Of a DNA stretch of 64,000 bases, positions 9,603-17,646 are shown one piece after another. The first letter of the stretch is position 1. Each line of letters opens with the position of its first letter. This DNA is from Gemmatimonadales bacterium (lineage in GTDB: Bacteria; Gemmatimonadota; Gemmatimonadetes; Longimicrobiales; Gaopeijiaceae), in the NCBI GenBank assembly GCA_007692605.1, contig REBS01000135.1, positions 1 to 64,000 of the forward strand. Reading direction: 5' to 3'. The position numbers and the translations under genes were made by a program. The notes beneath the pieces are model-generated. The model did not search any database, was not told where the DNA came from, and worked only from the letters and a program-made list of their open reading frames with translations.

Positions 9603-10240
9603 CGGGACTCGCCCCGGGTCAGCGCGAAGGAGAGGAGTTCGAGCTCCATGGCTAGATTCACCTCGTTGACGGCGACATGCGAGGGCATTTCGAGCCGGGC
9701 CGGCGCGAAGTTCAGAATCGCCCCCACTCCCGCCTTCGCGACCCGGTCCGCAAGCGTCGGGGCCGGAGCTGCCGGGACCGTGAGGATCACGATCTCGACG
9801 GCTTCCCGGGCGAGCACCGCCTCGAGCTCGTCGATGTGCCGGATCGGAGTGTCGCCCCAGCGAAGCCCGATCTTGTCGCGATCATCGTCGAAGATCGCGA
9901 CGATGCGGAATCCGCGCTCCCGGAAGAAGGGATAGGCGTGAAGGGCCGCACCGATCCGACCCGCGCCCAGGAGCGCGACCCGCCATTCCCGGGTGAGTCC
10001 CAGGATCTCCTCGAGGTTCCCGATGAGGGGGGCCACCGGATACCCGAGGCCCCGCTTCCCGAACGATCCGAAAGCCGAAAGGTCCTTGCGGACCTGCGCG
10101 GCGGTCGTGCCGGCGCGTCGGGCGAGCTCTCCGCTCGAGGCCATCTCGGCGCCGGAGCGCTGGAGTGCCTCGAGGCTTCGCAGGTACTCCGACAGGCGAC
10201 GGACCGTGGATTCCGAGATTTTCCGGTCGGGGGAGGGCAC
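9599..10240 (-). CDS. rex: redox-sensing transcriptional repressor Rex
   Basis: Senses the NADH/NAD+ ratio and releases DNA when NADH rises. From GTG 10240 the protein is 213 residues, the family length. It has an N-terminal winged helix (about 10-70, with TTAAQVRKDLSAFGSFGKRGLGY) and a Rossmann domain with LGAGRIG at 91-97. A longer frame begins at 10339, overlapping the rsmA stop. It would have to translate through a perfect Rex operator at 10296-10313 and would add 33 unconserved residues, so 10240 is preferred. The operator implies self-repression. The start is less certain than the identity because the ribosome-binding site is weak. Confidence 0.93.
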   Translation of the reverse strand: MPSPDRKISESTVRRLSEYLRSLEALQRSGAEMASSGELARRAGTTAAQVRKDLSAFGSFGKRGLGYPVAPLIGNLEEILGLTREWRVALLGAGRIGAALHAYPFFRERGFRIVAIFDDDRDKIGLRWGDTPIRHIDELEAVLAREAVEIVILTVPAAPAPTLADRVAKAGVGAILNFAPARLEMPSHVAVNEVNLAMELELLSFALTRGESR

Positions 10241-10295
10241 GTCGAAGGGGTCCGCAGGCTGAGAGCGAGACGTCGGGCCGAAGGGGTCGACCCGC

Positions 10296-10313
10296 TTGTG
10301 AATAGATTCACAA
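10296..10313. promoter_or_regulatory. Rex operator (perfect palindrome)
   Basis: TTGTGAA, four A/T-rich bases (TAGA), then TTCACAA: an exact match to the Rex consensus known from Bacillus and Clostridia. It lies 55 bases upstream of the proposed rex start and just past the end of rsmA, fitting negative autoregulation by Rex. No second copy was noticed elsewhere in the window. Confidence 0.85.
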
Positions 10314-10335
10314 CCCAAGGTAGAAAGCTCCGGGA

Positions 10336-11193
10336 TCACCCGTCAACGTCCCGCCGGGCGGAGGGGTCCGACTCCGGGCTCTCGGCGAAGAGCCAACGGG
10401 AGAGCTCGACGAACTCGGTCGGACTCAGGGTTTCCGGCCGCCGCTCCAGGTCGAGGGTCTCGCCGAGTCTCTCGAGCCGGGCCGGTGGGAGCGCCAGATC
10501 GGGGTGATCCCTCAGGGTCCGACGCAGTTGCTTCCTCCGCCACTGGAAGGCGGCGCGGGTGAGCCTGCGCAGCCGGTGCTCCTCGTCGCGGCTCAGGGGG
10601 AAGGGCCGAATGGGTCGGATCCGGATGACGGCGGAGTCGACCCGGGGACGGGGGCGAAAGGCACCCGGAGGTACGCGCAGCAGCGTCTCGACCTCGGCGA
10701 CCGTCTGCACCCCCACCGAGAGCGCACCGTACCCCGACGTGCCCTCGACTGCCGCGATCCGTTCGGCCACCTCCTTTTGCACCATCAGGAGGATATCGGC
10801 AGGTCGGGGGGCCTCGAGGAGATGGAAGAGGATCGGGGTGGTGATGTTGTACGGAATGTTTCCGATCACGCGAAGCGACGACGGGTCGGAGCTGATCGCC
10901 GAGAGGCGGGTCTCGAGGATGTCGGCGTGGAGCACACGCACATGATCGATGTCTCGGAATCGCTCCTCGAGTTCTGCGGCGAGAAGGTCGTCGAGCTCCA
11001 CCAGCGTCAGTTGCCCGGCCCGCTCCGCCAGAAGCCCCGTCAGCGCGCCCCTGCCGGGACCGATCTCGACCACCGCGTCATCGGGCTCGATGGCCGCGAC
11101 GTCGACGATGCGGCGCTGGATGTTGCCGTCGACCAGAAAATTCTGGCCGAGTGCCCGCTTCGGGCGTCGGCTCGGGGGCGGGGGCCTGGACAC
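10336..11193 (-). CDS. rsmA: 16S rRNA (adenine1518/1519-N6)-dimethyltransferase
   Basis: Dimethylates two adjacent adenines in the loop near the 3' end of 16S rRNA and checks small-subunit assembly (KsgA). The 285 residues show the entry motif ALGQNFLVD (about 14-22), SAM motif EIGPGRGALT, and the catalytic NIPYNI. The C-terminal domain follows (FQWRRKQLRRTL). The start is GTG, whose first base is the last base of the upstream phosphatase stop (TAGTG), so translation is likely coupled. It lies between the Rsb-like set and rex. Confidence 0.94.
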   Translation of the reverse strand: MSRPPPPSRRPKRALGQNFLVDGNIQRRIVDVAAIEPDDAVVEIGPGRGALTGLLAERAGQLTLVELDDLLAAELEERFRDIDHVRVLHADILETRLSAISSDPSSLRVIGNIPYNITTPILFHLLEAPRPADILLMVQKEVAERIAAVEGTSGYGALSVGVQTVAEVETLLRVPPGAFRPRPRVDSAVIRIRPIRPFPLSRDEEHRLRRLTRAAFQWRRKQLRRTLRDHPDLALPPARLERLGETLDLERRPETLSPTEFVELSRWLFAESPESDPSARRDVDG

Positions 11194-12776
11194 TAGAGGC
11201 GGAGGACGATCGCGGTCCGGTCGTCACCATCGGTTCCCTCGCCCCCTCCATCGAGTTCGAAGAGCGCGTCGACGATCTCGTCCGCCCGCTGGTGTCTCAG
11301 GCGCGACGCCATCCGCACCACCCGCTGCTCCGCCGCCCTGCGCGAGGTCGCCAGGAGGGTGTCCGAGAGCCCGTCGGTAAAGAGGAAGAGGAGGTCGGAA
11401 CCCGGAGTCCAGGGGACCCGGGCCGCCTCGTACTCGTCGCCGGGAAGGATCCCCATCGGAAGGTTCAGCGCCTCGAGCCGCTCCTTCGATCCGTCTCCCC
11501 GGATCATGAAGGCGTGCGGGTGCCCGGCGTTCGCGTAGACCAACTCCCCGCGCTCGGGGTCGAGCACCCCGTAGAAGAGAGTCAGATACATCTCGGTACT
11601 CTCGAGCTCGTCCCGGAGGGCCTCGCCCATTTCGGAGAGGACCGCCTCGGGTGCCTCGTGCTGCGAGGCGTAGATCGTCGCCGCACTGAGGGCGAGCGCC
11701 ATGATGAGCGCCGCCGGAAACCCATGACTCGAAACGTCTCCGATCATGACCCCGAAGCGGCCTCCTGGAAGCTGGAAGAAGTGGTAGAAGTCCCCACCGA
11801 CCACTTCTGCCGGCTGGACCCGGGCGGCGACCCGCACCGGATCGAAGCTTCCGACCGCCGGAAGGAGCTTCATCTGAAGGTCGTGCGCGAGCTCCATCTC
11901 ACGGGTCACCCGCTCGCGCTCGACGGACTCGCGCATGAGGCGGTTGTTCTCGAGGGCCGAGCCGACCTGCGAGGCGATCGCGGAGAGGAGCTTCTGGTCC
12001 GAGGCCGTGAAGCGCCCCCCTCGTCGCCGGCCGATCAGATTGATGACCCCGACGGTGCGCGGCTGACCGGTCGGAGGGGTGAACCGGATCGGCACCGAGA
12101 GGACCGAGTCCCCGATGGTCGCCGCACTCCCGGAGCTCTCGTCGCCATTCGATCCCATGCGATCAGTGGTCAGGATCAGCGCGCGCCCCTCGCGAAAGAC
12201 CTGGCTGGTGACGGCCGTGGCGTCGCCGATTCCGATCGGGCCCATGAGGCCGCGGTCCCCCACCGAGGCGATCAGCTTCAGGTGGTCGTCTTCGGGCTGG
12301 TAGACCCAGAGGGAACCCCGCCCGGCTCCCATGACGTCGCACACCTCCCCGAGGATCAGCTTCGCCGCGTCCTTGAGGCTGAGAAGGGATCCGAGGGTCT
12401 CGGCGATCGAGTACAGGAGGTTGATCTCCTCGTACCGCTCCGAGACCTCGTAGGTGAAAAACCGGATCTCCTCGACACACTCGTAGAGCTGCTCGAGGGT
12501 CGAGCGCAGAACCCCGGCTGCGGTCACATCGGTGCCGCCCTTCGGGCATCGCAGCTCGAGAGTGAGTTCGACCCCGGCTCGGGTCGGTACGGCCAGCAGG
12601 AGAGAGTCCGGGGACGGCTCCCCCTCGATCTCCTCGGCCGGAAAGAGGTGGAAGGACGAATCGGCGTCCCTCGGAAGCCAGAGGTGCACATCGAGATGAA
12701 AGGAACGGCGGAACTCCTCGATCACCTGCGACACCGACTCGGGAACCAACTCCCGAGTGGTGCGCTCTGGGGTCAT
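11193..12776 (-). CDS. GAF-domain PP2C/SpoIIE-type phosphatase (RsbU-like)
   Basis: Likely dephosphorylates the STAS protein encoded two genes upstream, switching on the partner-switching output. The 527 residues hold an N-terminal region of unknown fold (1-110), a GAF sensor domain (about 130-280) and a short helical linker. The SpoIIE/PPM phosphatase domain (310-527) has metal aspartates in VGGDFYHF (D329), IGDVSSHG (D347), FTDGLSD (D468) and GDDRTAIV (D519). ATG 12776 overlaps the kinase stop (ATGA). The signal bound by the GAF domain is unknown, and no transmembrane segment is visible. Confidence 0.9.
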   Translation of the reverse strand: MTPERTTRELVPESVSQVIEEFRRSFHLDVHLWLPRDADSSFHLFPAEEIEGEPSPDSLLLAVPTRAGVELTLELRCPKGGTDVTAAGVLRSTLEQLYECVEEIRFFTYEVSERYEEINLLYSIAETLGSLLSLKDAAKLILGEVCDVMGAGRGSLWVYQPEDDHLKLIASVGDRGLMGPIGIGDATAVTSQVFREGRALILTTDRMGSNGDESSGSAATIGDSVLSVPIRFTPPTGQPRTVGVINLIGRRRGGRFTASDQKLLSAIASQVGSALENNRLMRESVERERVTREMELAHDLQMKLLPAVGSFDPVRVAARVQPAEVVGGDFYHFFQLPGGRFGVMIGDVSSHGFPAALIMALALSAATIYASQHEAPEAVLSEMGEALRDELESTEMYLTLFYGVLDPERGELVYANAGHPHAFMIRGDGSKERLEALNLPMGILPGDEYEAARVPWTPGSDLLFLFTDGLSDTLLATSRRAAEQRVVRMASRLRHQRADEIVDALFELDGGGEGTDGDDRTAIVLRL

Positions 12777-13213
12777 GCCGAGGCCTCTCGCCGGATCGAC
12801 TCCGTTTCGGGCAGGCGCAGGACGAGGGTCACCGCGTTCCCGCGCTCGTTGAAGTGCACTTCGTCCATCAGCTTCCGCATCAGAAAAATTCCCCGGCCCC
12901 CGGGACACTCGATGTTTTCGGGCGCCGTGGGGTCGGGCACCGTGGTACGGTCGAAGCCATGCCCCTGGTCGATCACCCGCGCCTTCAGGGCACTCCCGCG
13001 CAACGCCACCTCGACTCGAACCCGTTTCGAGGGATCCCGGCCATTCCCGTAGATCATCGCGTTGGCCAGGGCCTCGGTGAAGCTCACCCGGAAGTTGAAC
13101 CGGAGCTTCCGGCCCGTCTCCTCGCAGGTGGCACAGCGTCCCACCACGAACTCCACGGCTTCCTCGATACATTGGAGGTCGTTCGGGAGTTCAAACACCA
13201 GTTCTCGATCCAT
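12773..13213 (-). CDS. anti-sigma factor serine kinase (RsbW/SpoIIAB-like HATPase)
   Basis: Small GHKL ATPase that in this family phosphorylates a STAS partner and, when free, holds a sigma factor inactive. The 146 residues show the N-box FTEALANAMIYGN (E47, N51), the G1 motif VIDQGHGFD and the G2 motif GGRGIFLM. A CATC pair at C27-C30 is an extra, possibly redox or metal, feature. It lies between the STAS gene and the phosphatase, with a four-base overlap to the latter. No sigma factor gene is adjacent, so the target must be encoded elsewhere. Confidence 0.88.
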   Translation of the reverse strand: MDRELVFELPNDLQCIEEAVEFVVGRCATCEETGRKLRFNFRVSFTEALANAMIYGNGRDPSKRVRVEVALRGSALKARVIDQGHGFDRTTVPDPTAPENIECPGGRGIFLMRKLMDEVHFNERGNAVTLVLRLPETESIRREASA

Positions 13214-13274
13214 CCTGCCTCCCGGTGTTCATCGAATCCATCACCCCCCGGAGGATTCCGAAGGGCTCACCGCC

Positions 13275-13300
13275 GGGACGGTCCGCTCCCGGTCCGTCCC
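13275..13300 (-). other. intercistronic hairpin between STAS and kinase genes
   Basis: GGGACGG (13275-13281) pairs with CCGTCCC (13294-13300), and the stem extends inward by CCG/CGG after a T-T mismatch. No U-tract follows, so it is not a standard terminator. It may set the ratio of STAS protein to kinase by attenuation or RNA processing, which is an inference. Confidence 0.4.
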
Positions 13301-13302
13301 GA

Positions 13303-13635
13303 TCAGAAGCCCTTCAGGCCCTCCTCGCGGGAATCCGCGATTCGGAAGAGGGTGTCGAGCTTCGTCAACTCGAAGAGAGTCCGCAGATCCTCGTTCAGCG
13401 TCGAGAGCCGAAGTTCGCCTCCCTGCTCCCGGATCTTCTTCGAGAGGCTCACCAGAACCCCCAGCCCCGAGGAGTCGATGTACCCGGTGTGGGTGAAGTC
13501 GACGAGAAACTTGCGTTCCCCCGACTCGACCTGGTCGAGGATCATCTGCTTCAACTCCTGCCGGTTTCCCACGATGAGCTGGCCATCCACATCGATCACC
13601 ATCACATCACCTGCTCGGTTTACCTGAAAGGCCAT
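13303..13635 (-). CDS. STAS-domain anti-sigma factor antagonist (RsbV/SpoIIAA-like)
   Basis: Binds the anti-sigma kinase when unphosphorylated and frees its target. The 110-residue protein is one STAS domain with the phosphorylation motif YIDSSGLGVLVSL. By alignment to RsbV the modified residue should be S55, right after D54. ATG 13635 has an AGGGGAG site and matches the family start; the longer frame adds 24 unrelated residues. It is first in the order STAS, kinase, phosphatase, with rsmA and rex downstream. The 167 bases before it probably hold a promoter, but none was assigned with confidence. Confidence 0.92.
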   Translation of the reverse strand: MAFQVNRAGDVMVIDVDGQLIVGNRQELKQMILDQVESGERKFLVDFTHTGYIDSSGLGVLVSLSKKIREQGGELRLSTLNEDLRTLFELTKLDTLFRIADSREEGLKGF

Positions 13636-13802
13636 GAATGCTCCCCTTGAGTGCCCGGCGCCGGGAGCGCACGGGTAGATTTGGGCCCCGGAGCTTCCGG
13701 AGCGCACCAGAATGCCTGAAACGTAGTCAAAAACTATTCAAAATGCGGAGGACGAGGCAAGACGCCGAGCGAGATGGCGCTCTTCCTCCCCCTCCGGCTT
13801 CC

Positions 13803-14795
13803 TCATCGGGCCATCAGCGATGTGATGCAGGCGACGTCCACGATGTCGCCCGGCGACGAGCCCCGGGAGAGATCGTTGCAGGGTCTCGCCAGCCCCTGCA
13901 CCACCGGTCCGATCGCCCGGGCCCCGGCCAGCCGTTCCACCAGCTTGTATGCGAGGTTACCCGCGTCGAGATTCGGGAACACCAGGACGTTCGCGTCGCC
14001 TCCGACCGCGGAGTCGGGCGCCTTTCTGCGGGCCACGGCCTCGATGAGTGCCGCATCGCCCTGGAACTCACCGTCGGAAGGTATCCCGGGCTCCATGTCC
14101 CGAAAGAGCTCCAGCCCCTTTCGAACCCGTTGCACGGACGCTCCGGCGGCGCTCCCCCGGGTCGAGTACGAAAGGAAGGCGACGACCGGGGAGTCTCCGA
14201 CGACCGACCGCCGGGCCCGGGCAGCCGCCGCGGCGATCTGCGAGAGCTGCGCGCCGGTGGGATCGGGCACAACGGCGCAGTCGGTGAAGGTGAGCACCTC
14301 GCTGCCCCGGCCCCGGAACTCCTCGACGACCATGTAGAAAGACGACGAGATCGTCTCGATCCCGTCGGTGGGGCCGACGCACCAGAGCGCCGCTCGCAGG
14401 ACATCGCCCGTGGAGTGGACGGCCCCGGCGACCGATCCGTCGGCCTCCCCGGTGGCCACCATCAACGCACCCCGAAAGAGGGGGTCTCGCACCCGCTCCC
14501 GGGCCTCGGCTTCGGACATCCCTCTCGCCCTTCGGCGGTTCCACAGGTGCGCCACCAGCCCACCGGTGCCCTCGGTGATCCGGGGGTCGACCGCCCGAGC
14601 CGTGTCGGGGTCCCCCCCGGCATCGGCGAGTCCGTCGAGGACCCGCGCCCGGTCGCCGAGCAGCACGGGGCTCAGGAGCCCCTCGGTCTGAATCTCCGCG
14701 ACGGCTTCAAGGGTCCGCGGCTCCTCGCCTTCGGGAAACACGATCGTTCGAGGCCGATCCCGCGCCCGATCCCGAAGGCTCTCGAGGAAGCTCAC
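13803..14795 (-). CDS. pta: phosphate acetyltransferase
   Basis: Interconverts acetyl-CoA and acetyl phosphate. The 330-residue protein is the short form, the PTA_PTB domain alone, with VFPEGEEPRTLEA at the N-terminus, GLVAHLW, VAGAVHSTGDVLRAAL and the C-terminal NLDAGNLAYKLVERLAGA typical of the family. GTG 14795 overlaps the coaD stop (GTGA). No acetate kinase gene is present in the window. Since this family also includes phosphate butyryltransferases, acetyl specificity is likely but not proven. Confidence 0.9.
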   Translation of the reverse strand: MSFLESLRDRARDRPRTIVFPEGEEPRTLEAVAEIQTEGLLSPVLLGDRARVLDGLADAGGDPDTARAVDPRITEGTGGLVAHLWNRRRARGMSEAEARERVRDPLFRGALMVATGEADGSVAGAVHSTGDVLRAALWCVGPTDGIETISSSFYMVVEEFRGRGSEVLTFTDCAVVPDPTGAQLSQIAAAAARARRSVVGDSPVVAFLSYSTRGSAAGASVQRVRKGLELFRDMEPGIPSDGEFQGDAALIEAVARRKAPDSAVGGDANVLVFPNLDAGNLAYKLVERLAGARAIGPVVQGLARPCNDLSRGSSPGDIVDVACITSLMAR

Positions 14796-15298
14796 CGGTC
14801 CCCCCCGAAGGTCTGTCGGAGACGTTTCAGAACGGTCGGAGACACGAAGGGAGAAACGTCGCCCCCGAGTCTGGCGACCTCACGGACCAGCGAGGCCGAC
14901 AGGAATGCGAGGTTCACGTCGGGCGTGAGGAAGATGAACTCCATCTTCGGGTCCATTTCCCGGTTCATCTGGGCCATCTGGAACTCGTACTCGAAATCGG
15001 ACACGGCACGCAGCCCCCGGACCACGAACCCGGCACCACTCTCGCGCACGAAATCCACGAGGAGACCCTCGAAGCTCGTGCACTCGATCCGGGGCTCGTC
15101 GGCGAAGACCTCACGGAGCATCTCGAGGCGGTCCTCGAGCGAGAAGGCCGGGGTCTTCGCATGCGTGGACGCCGCGGCCACAGCGACGATCACCCGGTCG
15201 GCGACTCGGAGGGTCCGGCGGGCAATGTCCTCATGGCCCAGGGTCACGGGGTCGAAGGAGCCCGGATAGAGGGCCGTGAGCGTTCCGGGTCGAGTCAT
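14792..15298 (-). CDS. coaD: phosphopantetheine adenylyltransferase
   Basis: Penultimate step of coenzyme A synthesis: ATP plus 4'-phosphopantetheine to dephospho-CoA. The 168 residues have the nucleotidyltransferase motif GSFDPVTLGHEDI (about 13-25), FVVRGLRAVSDFEYEFQMA, and a C-terminal SLVREVARLGGDVSPFV in place of the usual ISSS(F/L)VRE block. It sits between rsmD and pta with ATGA and GTGA overlaps. The rsmD-coaD pair is a common bacterial arrangement. Confidence 0.96.
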   Translation of the reverse strand: MTRPGTLTALYPGSFDPVTLGHEDIARRTLRVADRVIVAVAAASTHAKTPAFSLEDRLEMLREVFADEPRIECTSFEGLLVDFVRESGAGFVVRGLRAVSDFEYEFQMAQMNREMDPKMEFIFLTPDVNLAFLSASLVREVARLGGDVSPFVSPTVLKRLRQTFGGDR

Positions 15299-15879
15299 GA
15301 ATGGGGTTCCTCGGCTGGAGTCCGCATGGAAGCAGGATCGTCGACATCTGGGGGGTGGATCGCGGCGAAGGTGCTAAGGAGAGTATCACCGTAGCGCCGC
15401 TGACGCTGAATGGGCAGGGCCGGCAGAACCTCGGCGCGGGAATGCTCGAGCCAGAGCTCCGCGGCGAAGGGGGCCTGCGCGAAGTGCTCGACGAGGCGGA
15501 CCGCCAGCCCTTCGCCATAGGGTGGGTCGGCGAGGGCCATGTCGAAGGCGGGCGGAAGGCGGGTGAGCTCCCTGAAGACGTCACCGGTCACGACCCGGCA
15601 GCGGGGCTCGGCTCCCAGCACCCCGATGTTCCGGCGCAGGGTGTCGACCACCGGGCGGGACTGCTCCACGAAGACCACCTCGGCCGCGCCCCTCGAGAGA
15701 CACTCCAGTCCGAGGGCGCCCGACCCCGCGAACAGATCCAGCACCCTCGCCCCGGGGAGTGCAGGATGCAGCGACGACATCCAGGCTTCCCGAATCCGGT
15801 CGGTCGTGGGGCGTACCTCGCGCCCCGCGGGTGCGTGGATCCGGCGTCCTCGCCACTCCCCGGCAATGATCCGCGGCAC
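15295..15879 (-). CDS. rsmD: 16S rRNA (guanine966-N2)-methyltransferase
   Basis: Methylates G966 of 16S rRNA. The 194-residue protein shows the entry RIIAGEWRGRRI, the pre-motif RPTTDRIREAWMSSL, SAM motif LDLFAGSGALGLE, and the catalytic DPPYGEG. It starts with GTG three bases after the recJ-side reading ends and runs into coaD with a four-base overlap. The length fits the family. Confidence 0.95.
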   Translation of the reverse strand: MPRIIAGEWRGRRIHAPAGREVRPTTDRIREAWMSSLHPALPGARVLDLFAGSGALGLECLSRGAAEVVFVEQSRPVVDTLRRNIGVLGAEPRCRVVTGDVFRELTRLPPAFDMALADPPYGEGLAVRLVEHFAQAPFAAELWLEHSRAEVLPALPIQRQRRYGDTLLSTFAAIHPPDVDDPASMRTPAEEPHS

Positions 15880-15882
15880 GGC

Positions 15883-17646
15883 TCAGGAGCTCCCGCCGGG
15901 ACGCAGGTCCATCAGACGGGCCTGAAGGGTTCGGCGCCCCCGGTACTCGTTCTCGCGCAACTGGAAGGCCAGCTCCACGCGGCTCGGAAGTGACGCCGGA
16001 GGCAGGCGCTCCGCGAGCCCGAATCCGATCGCCTCGACCGGGCCACGGTGGTGGGCGAGCTGCAGCTTCAGGTGACCACGCCCGACCTCCCGGGGCGTCC
16101 CCTGGATTTCAGCATCGTGGGCGACGAACACGGGACGCGGGTTGCCCATCCCGAAGGGTCCCAGGTAGTCGAGCCAGTGATGGAGCTCCGGGGTCGCCTC
16201 GTCCAGCGAGAGGCGGAGGTCCGCCCGGAGTCGAGGCGCCGGGACCGAACCGGACAGCTGCGTGCGAACCGCCCGATTGAAGGCCAGGCGCAGGGGCTCG
16301 ACGGCCGACTTGCGAACGTCCATCCCCGCCGCCTGGCGGTGGCCTCCGAAACGGTCCAGGTGGTCGCCACACTCGGCGAGCGCGTCGTACAGATGCAGCT
16401 CCGGGATCGACCGGGCGCTCCCCCGCCCCGCATCGCCATCGAGGGCGATCAGCACGACCGGCCGGTGAACCCGCTCGACGATCCGTGACGCCACGATCCC
16501 GATGACTCCGGGGTGCCACCCCTCTCCGGCAAGCACGACCCCGAAGTCGTCCGCGGGATCGAAGCTCAGCGCGAGGGTCCGGAGCGCCTCGTCGAGCGTT
16601 CGCTGGTCCTCGTCTCTGCGCTCGTGGTTCAGTCGATCCAGCTCCGCGGCCAGTCGCCGGGCCTCTTCGCGGCTCTCGGTCAGGAGGAGTTCAAGCGCGT
16701 CCCCCGCGTCTCCCAGGCGCCCCGCCGCATTGATCCGGGGGGCGAGCTGGAATCCGACCTGGCCCGCCTCGAGGGAGCCGTCTCCGATCGCCTGTCCCAT
16801 TCCGCAGACCGCCAGCAGAGCCCGCAGTCCCTCCTTTGAGGTGTGAGCGAGGTATCGGAGGCCGAAGCGGGCGAAGATCCGGTTCTCGCCCAACAGGGGA
16901 ACGAGATCGGCGATCGTGGCCAGCGCGACCAGGTCGAGGTGCGGCAGGAGGAGCTGTCGGTCCCGCCCCCGCCGCTCGAAGAGGAGCTCCATGAGCTTGA
17001 ATACGACACCGGCCCCGCAGAGACCCTTGTCGGGGTAGGGACAGTCGCCGCGGTTCGGATTGACCACCGCCACCGCCGGAGGGAGGGTGGAGCCCGGCGT
17101 ATGGTGGTCCGTGACCACCACATCGATCCCGAGCTCGCCCGCATGGCGGACGGCGTCGTGCGCGACGATCCCGGCGTCGCAGGTCACCAGGAGCGCGGCC
17201 CCCGCCCGATGTGCGCGGTCGACTCCCGCCCGGCTGAGGTCATACCCGTCGCGCAACCGGTGCGGGACGAAGGGAACCACGGTCGCACCCAGCGAACGCA
17301 GGGCCCGGGTAAGAAGGGCAGCGGAGCAGACCCCATCCACATCGTAATCCCCGTGCACGAAGATCGTCTCCCCCCGGTCGATCGCCCGCTCAAGGCGTTC
17401 GACTGCCCGTCCGGCGTCGGCGAGCAGCGCGGGCGGATGCATCTCCTCGATCCGGGGCCGCAGAAAATCCCGGGCCGGGCCGGGTTCGTGAATCCCCCGC
17501 CCCACCAGCACCGCACAGAGGGCTCGGGGCAGCGAGAGCGCCTCGGCCAGGCGTGAGACGACCTCGTGGGGCGGCTCCGGACGTAGCTCCCAGCGGGGTG
17601 GTGGAGGTGGTGGCAGAGAGGGAGTGGACGTGGCGGTCGAGGTCAC
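15883..17646 (-). CDS. recJ: single-stranded-DNA-specific exonuclease RecJ
   Basis: 5'-3' exonuclease on single-stranded DNA for recombination and mismatch repair. The 587 residues carry the DHH-family motifs GDYDVDGVCSAAL (about 99-111), the DHHTPG core, and GEGWHPGVIGIVASR in the DHHA1 part. RecJ-specific FGGHRQAAG follows near residue 440, then a C-terminal OB domain. The Pro-rich first 20 residues are not conserved, so the true start may be later. The assigned GTG overlaps the stop of the zinc-ribbon gene (GTGA). Confidence 0.95.
   Translation of the reverse strand: MTSTATSTPSLPPPPPPRWELRPEPPHEVVSRLAEALSLPRALCAVLVGRGIHEPGPARDFLRPRIEEMHPPALLADAGRAVERLERAIDRGETIFVHGDYDVDGVCSAALLTRALRSLGATVVPFVPHRLRDGYDLSRAGVDRAHRAGAALLVTCDAGIVAHDAVRHAGELGIDVVVTDHHTPGSTLPPAVAVVNPNRGDCPYPDKGLCGAGVVFKLMELLFERRGRDRQLLLPHLDLVALATIADLVPLLGENRIFARFGLRYLAHTSKEGLRALLAVCGMGQAIGDGSLEAGQVGFQLAPRINAAGRLGDAGDALELLLTESREEARRLAAELDRLNHERRDEDQRTLDEALRTLALSFDPADDFGVVLAGEGWHPGVIGIVASRIVERVHRPVVLIALDGDAGRGSARSIPELHLYDALAECGDHLDRFGGHRQAAGMDVRKSAVEPLRLAFNRAVRTQLSGSVPAPRLRADLRLSLDEATPELHHWLDYLGPFGMGNPRPVFVAHDAEIQGTPREVGRGHLKLQLAHHRGPVEAIGFGLAERLPPASLPSRVELAFQLRENEYRGRRTLQARLMDLRPGGSS

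Noticed and set aside
10241-10339. Longer Rex start at GTG 10339
   Set aside because: It would place the Rex operator inside the coding sequence and adds 33 residues not seen in the family.
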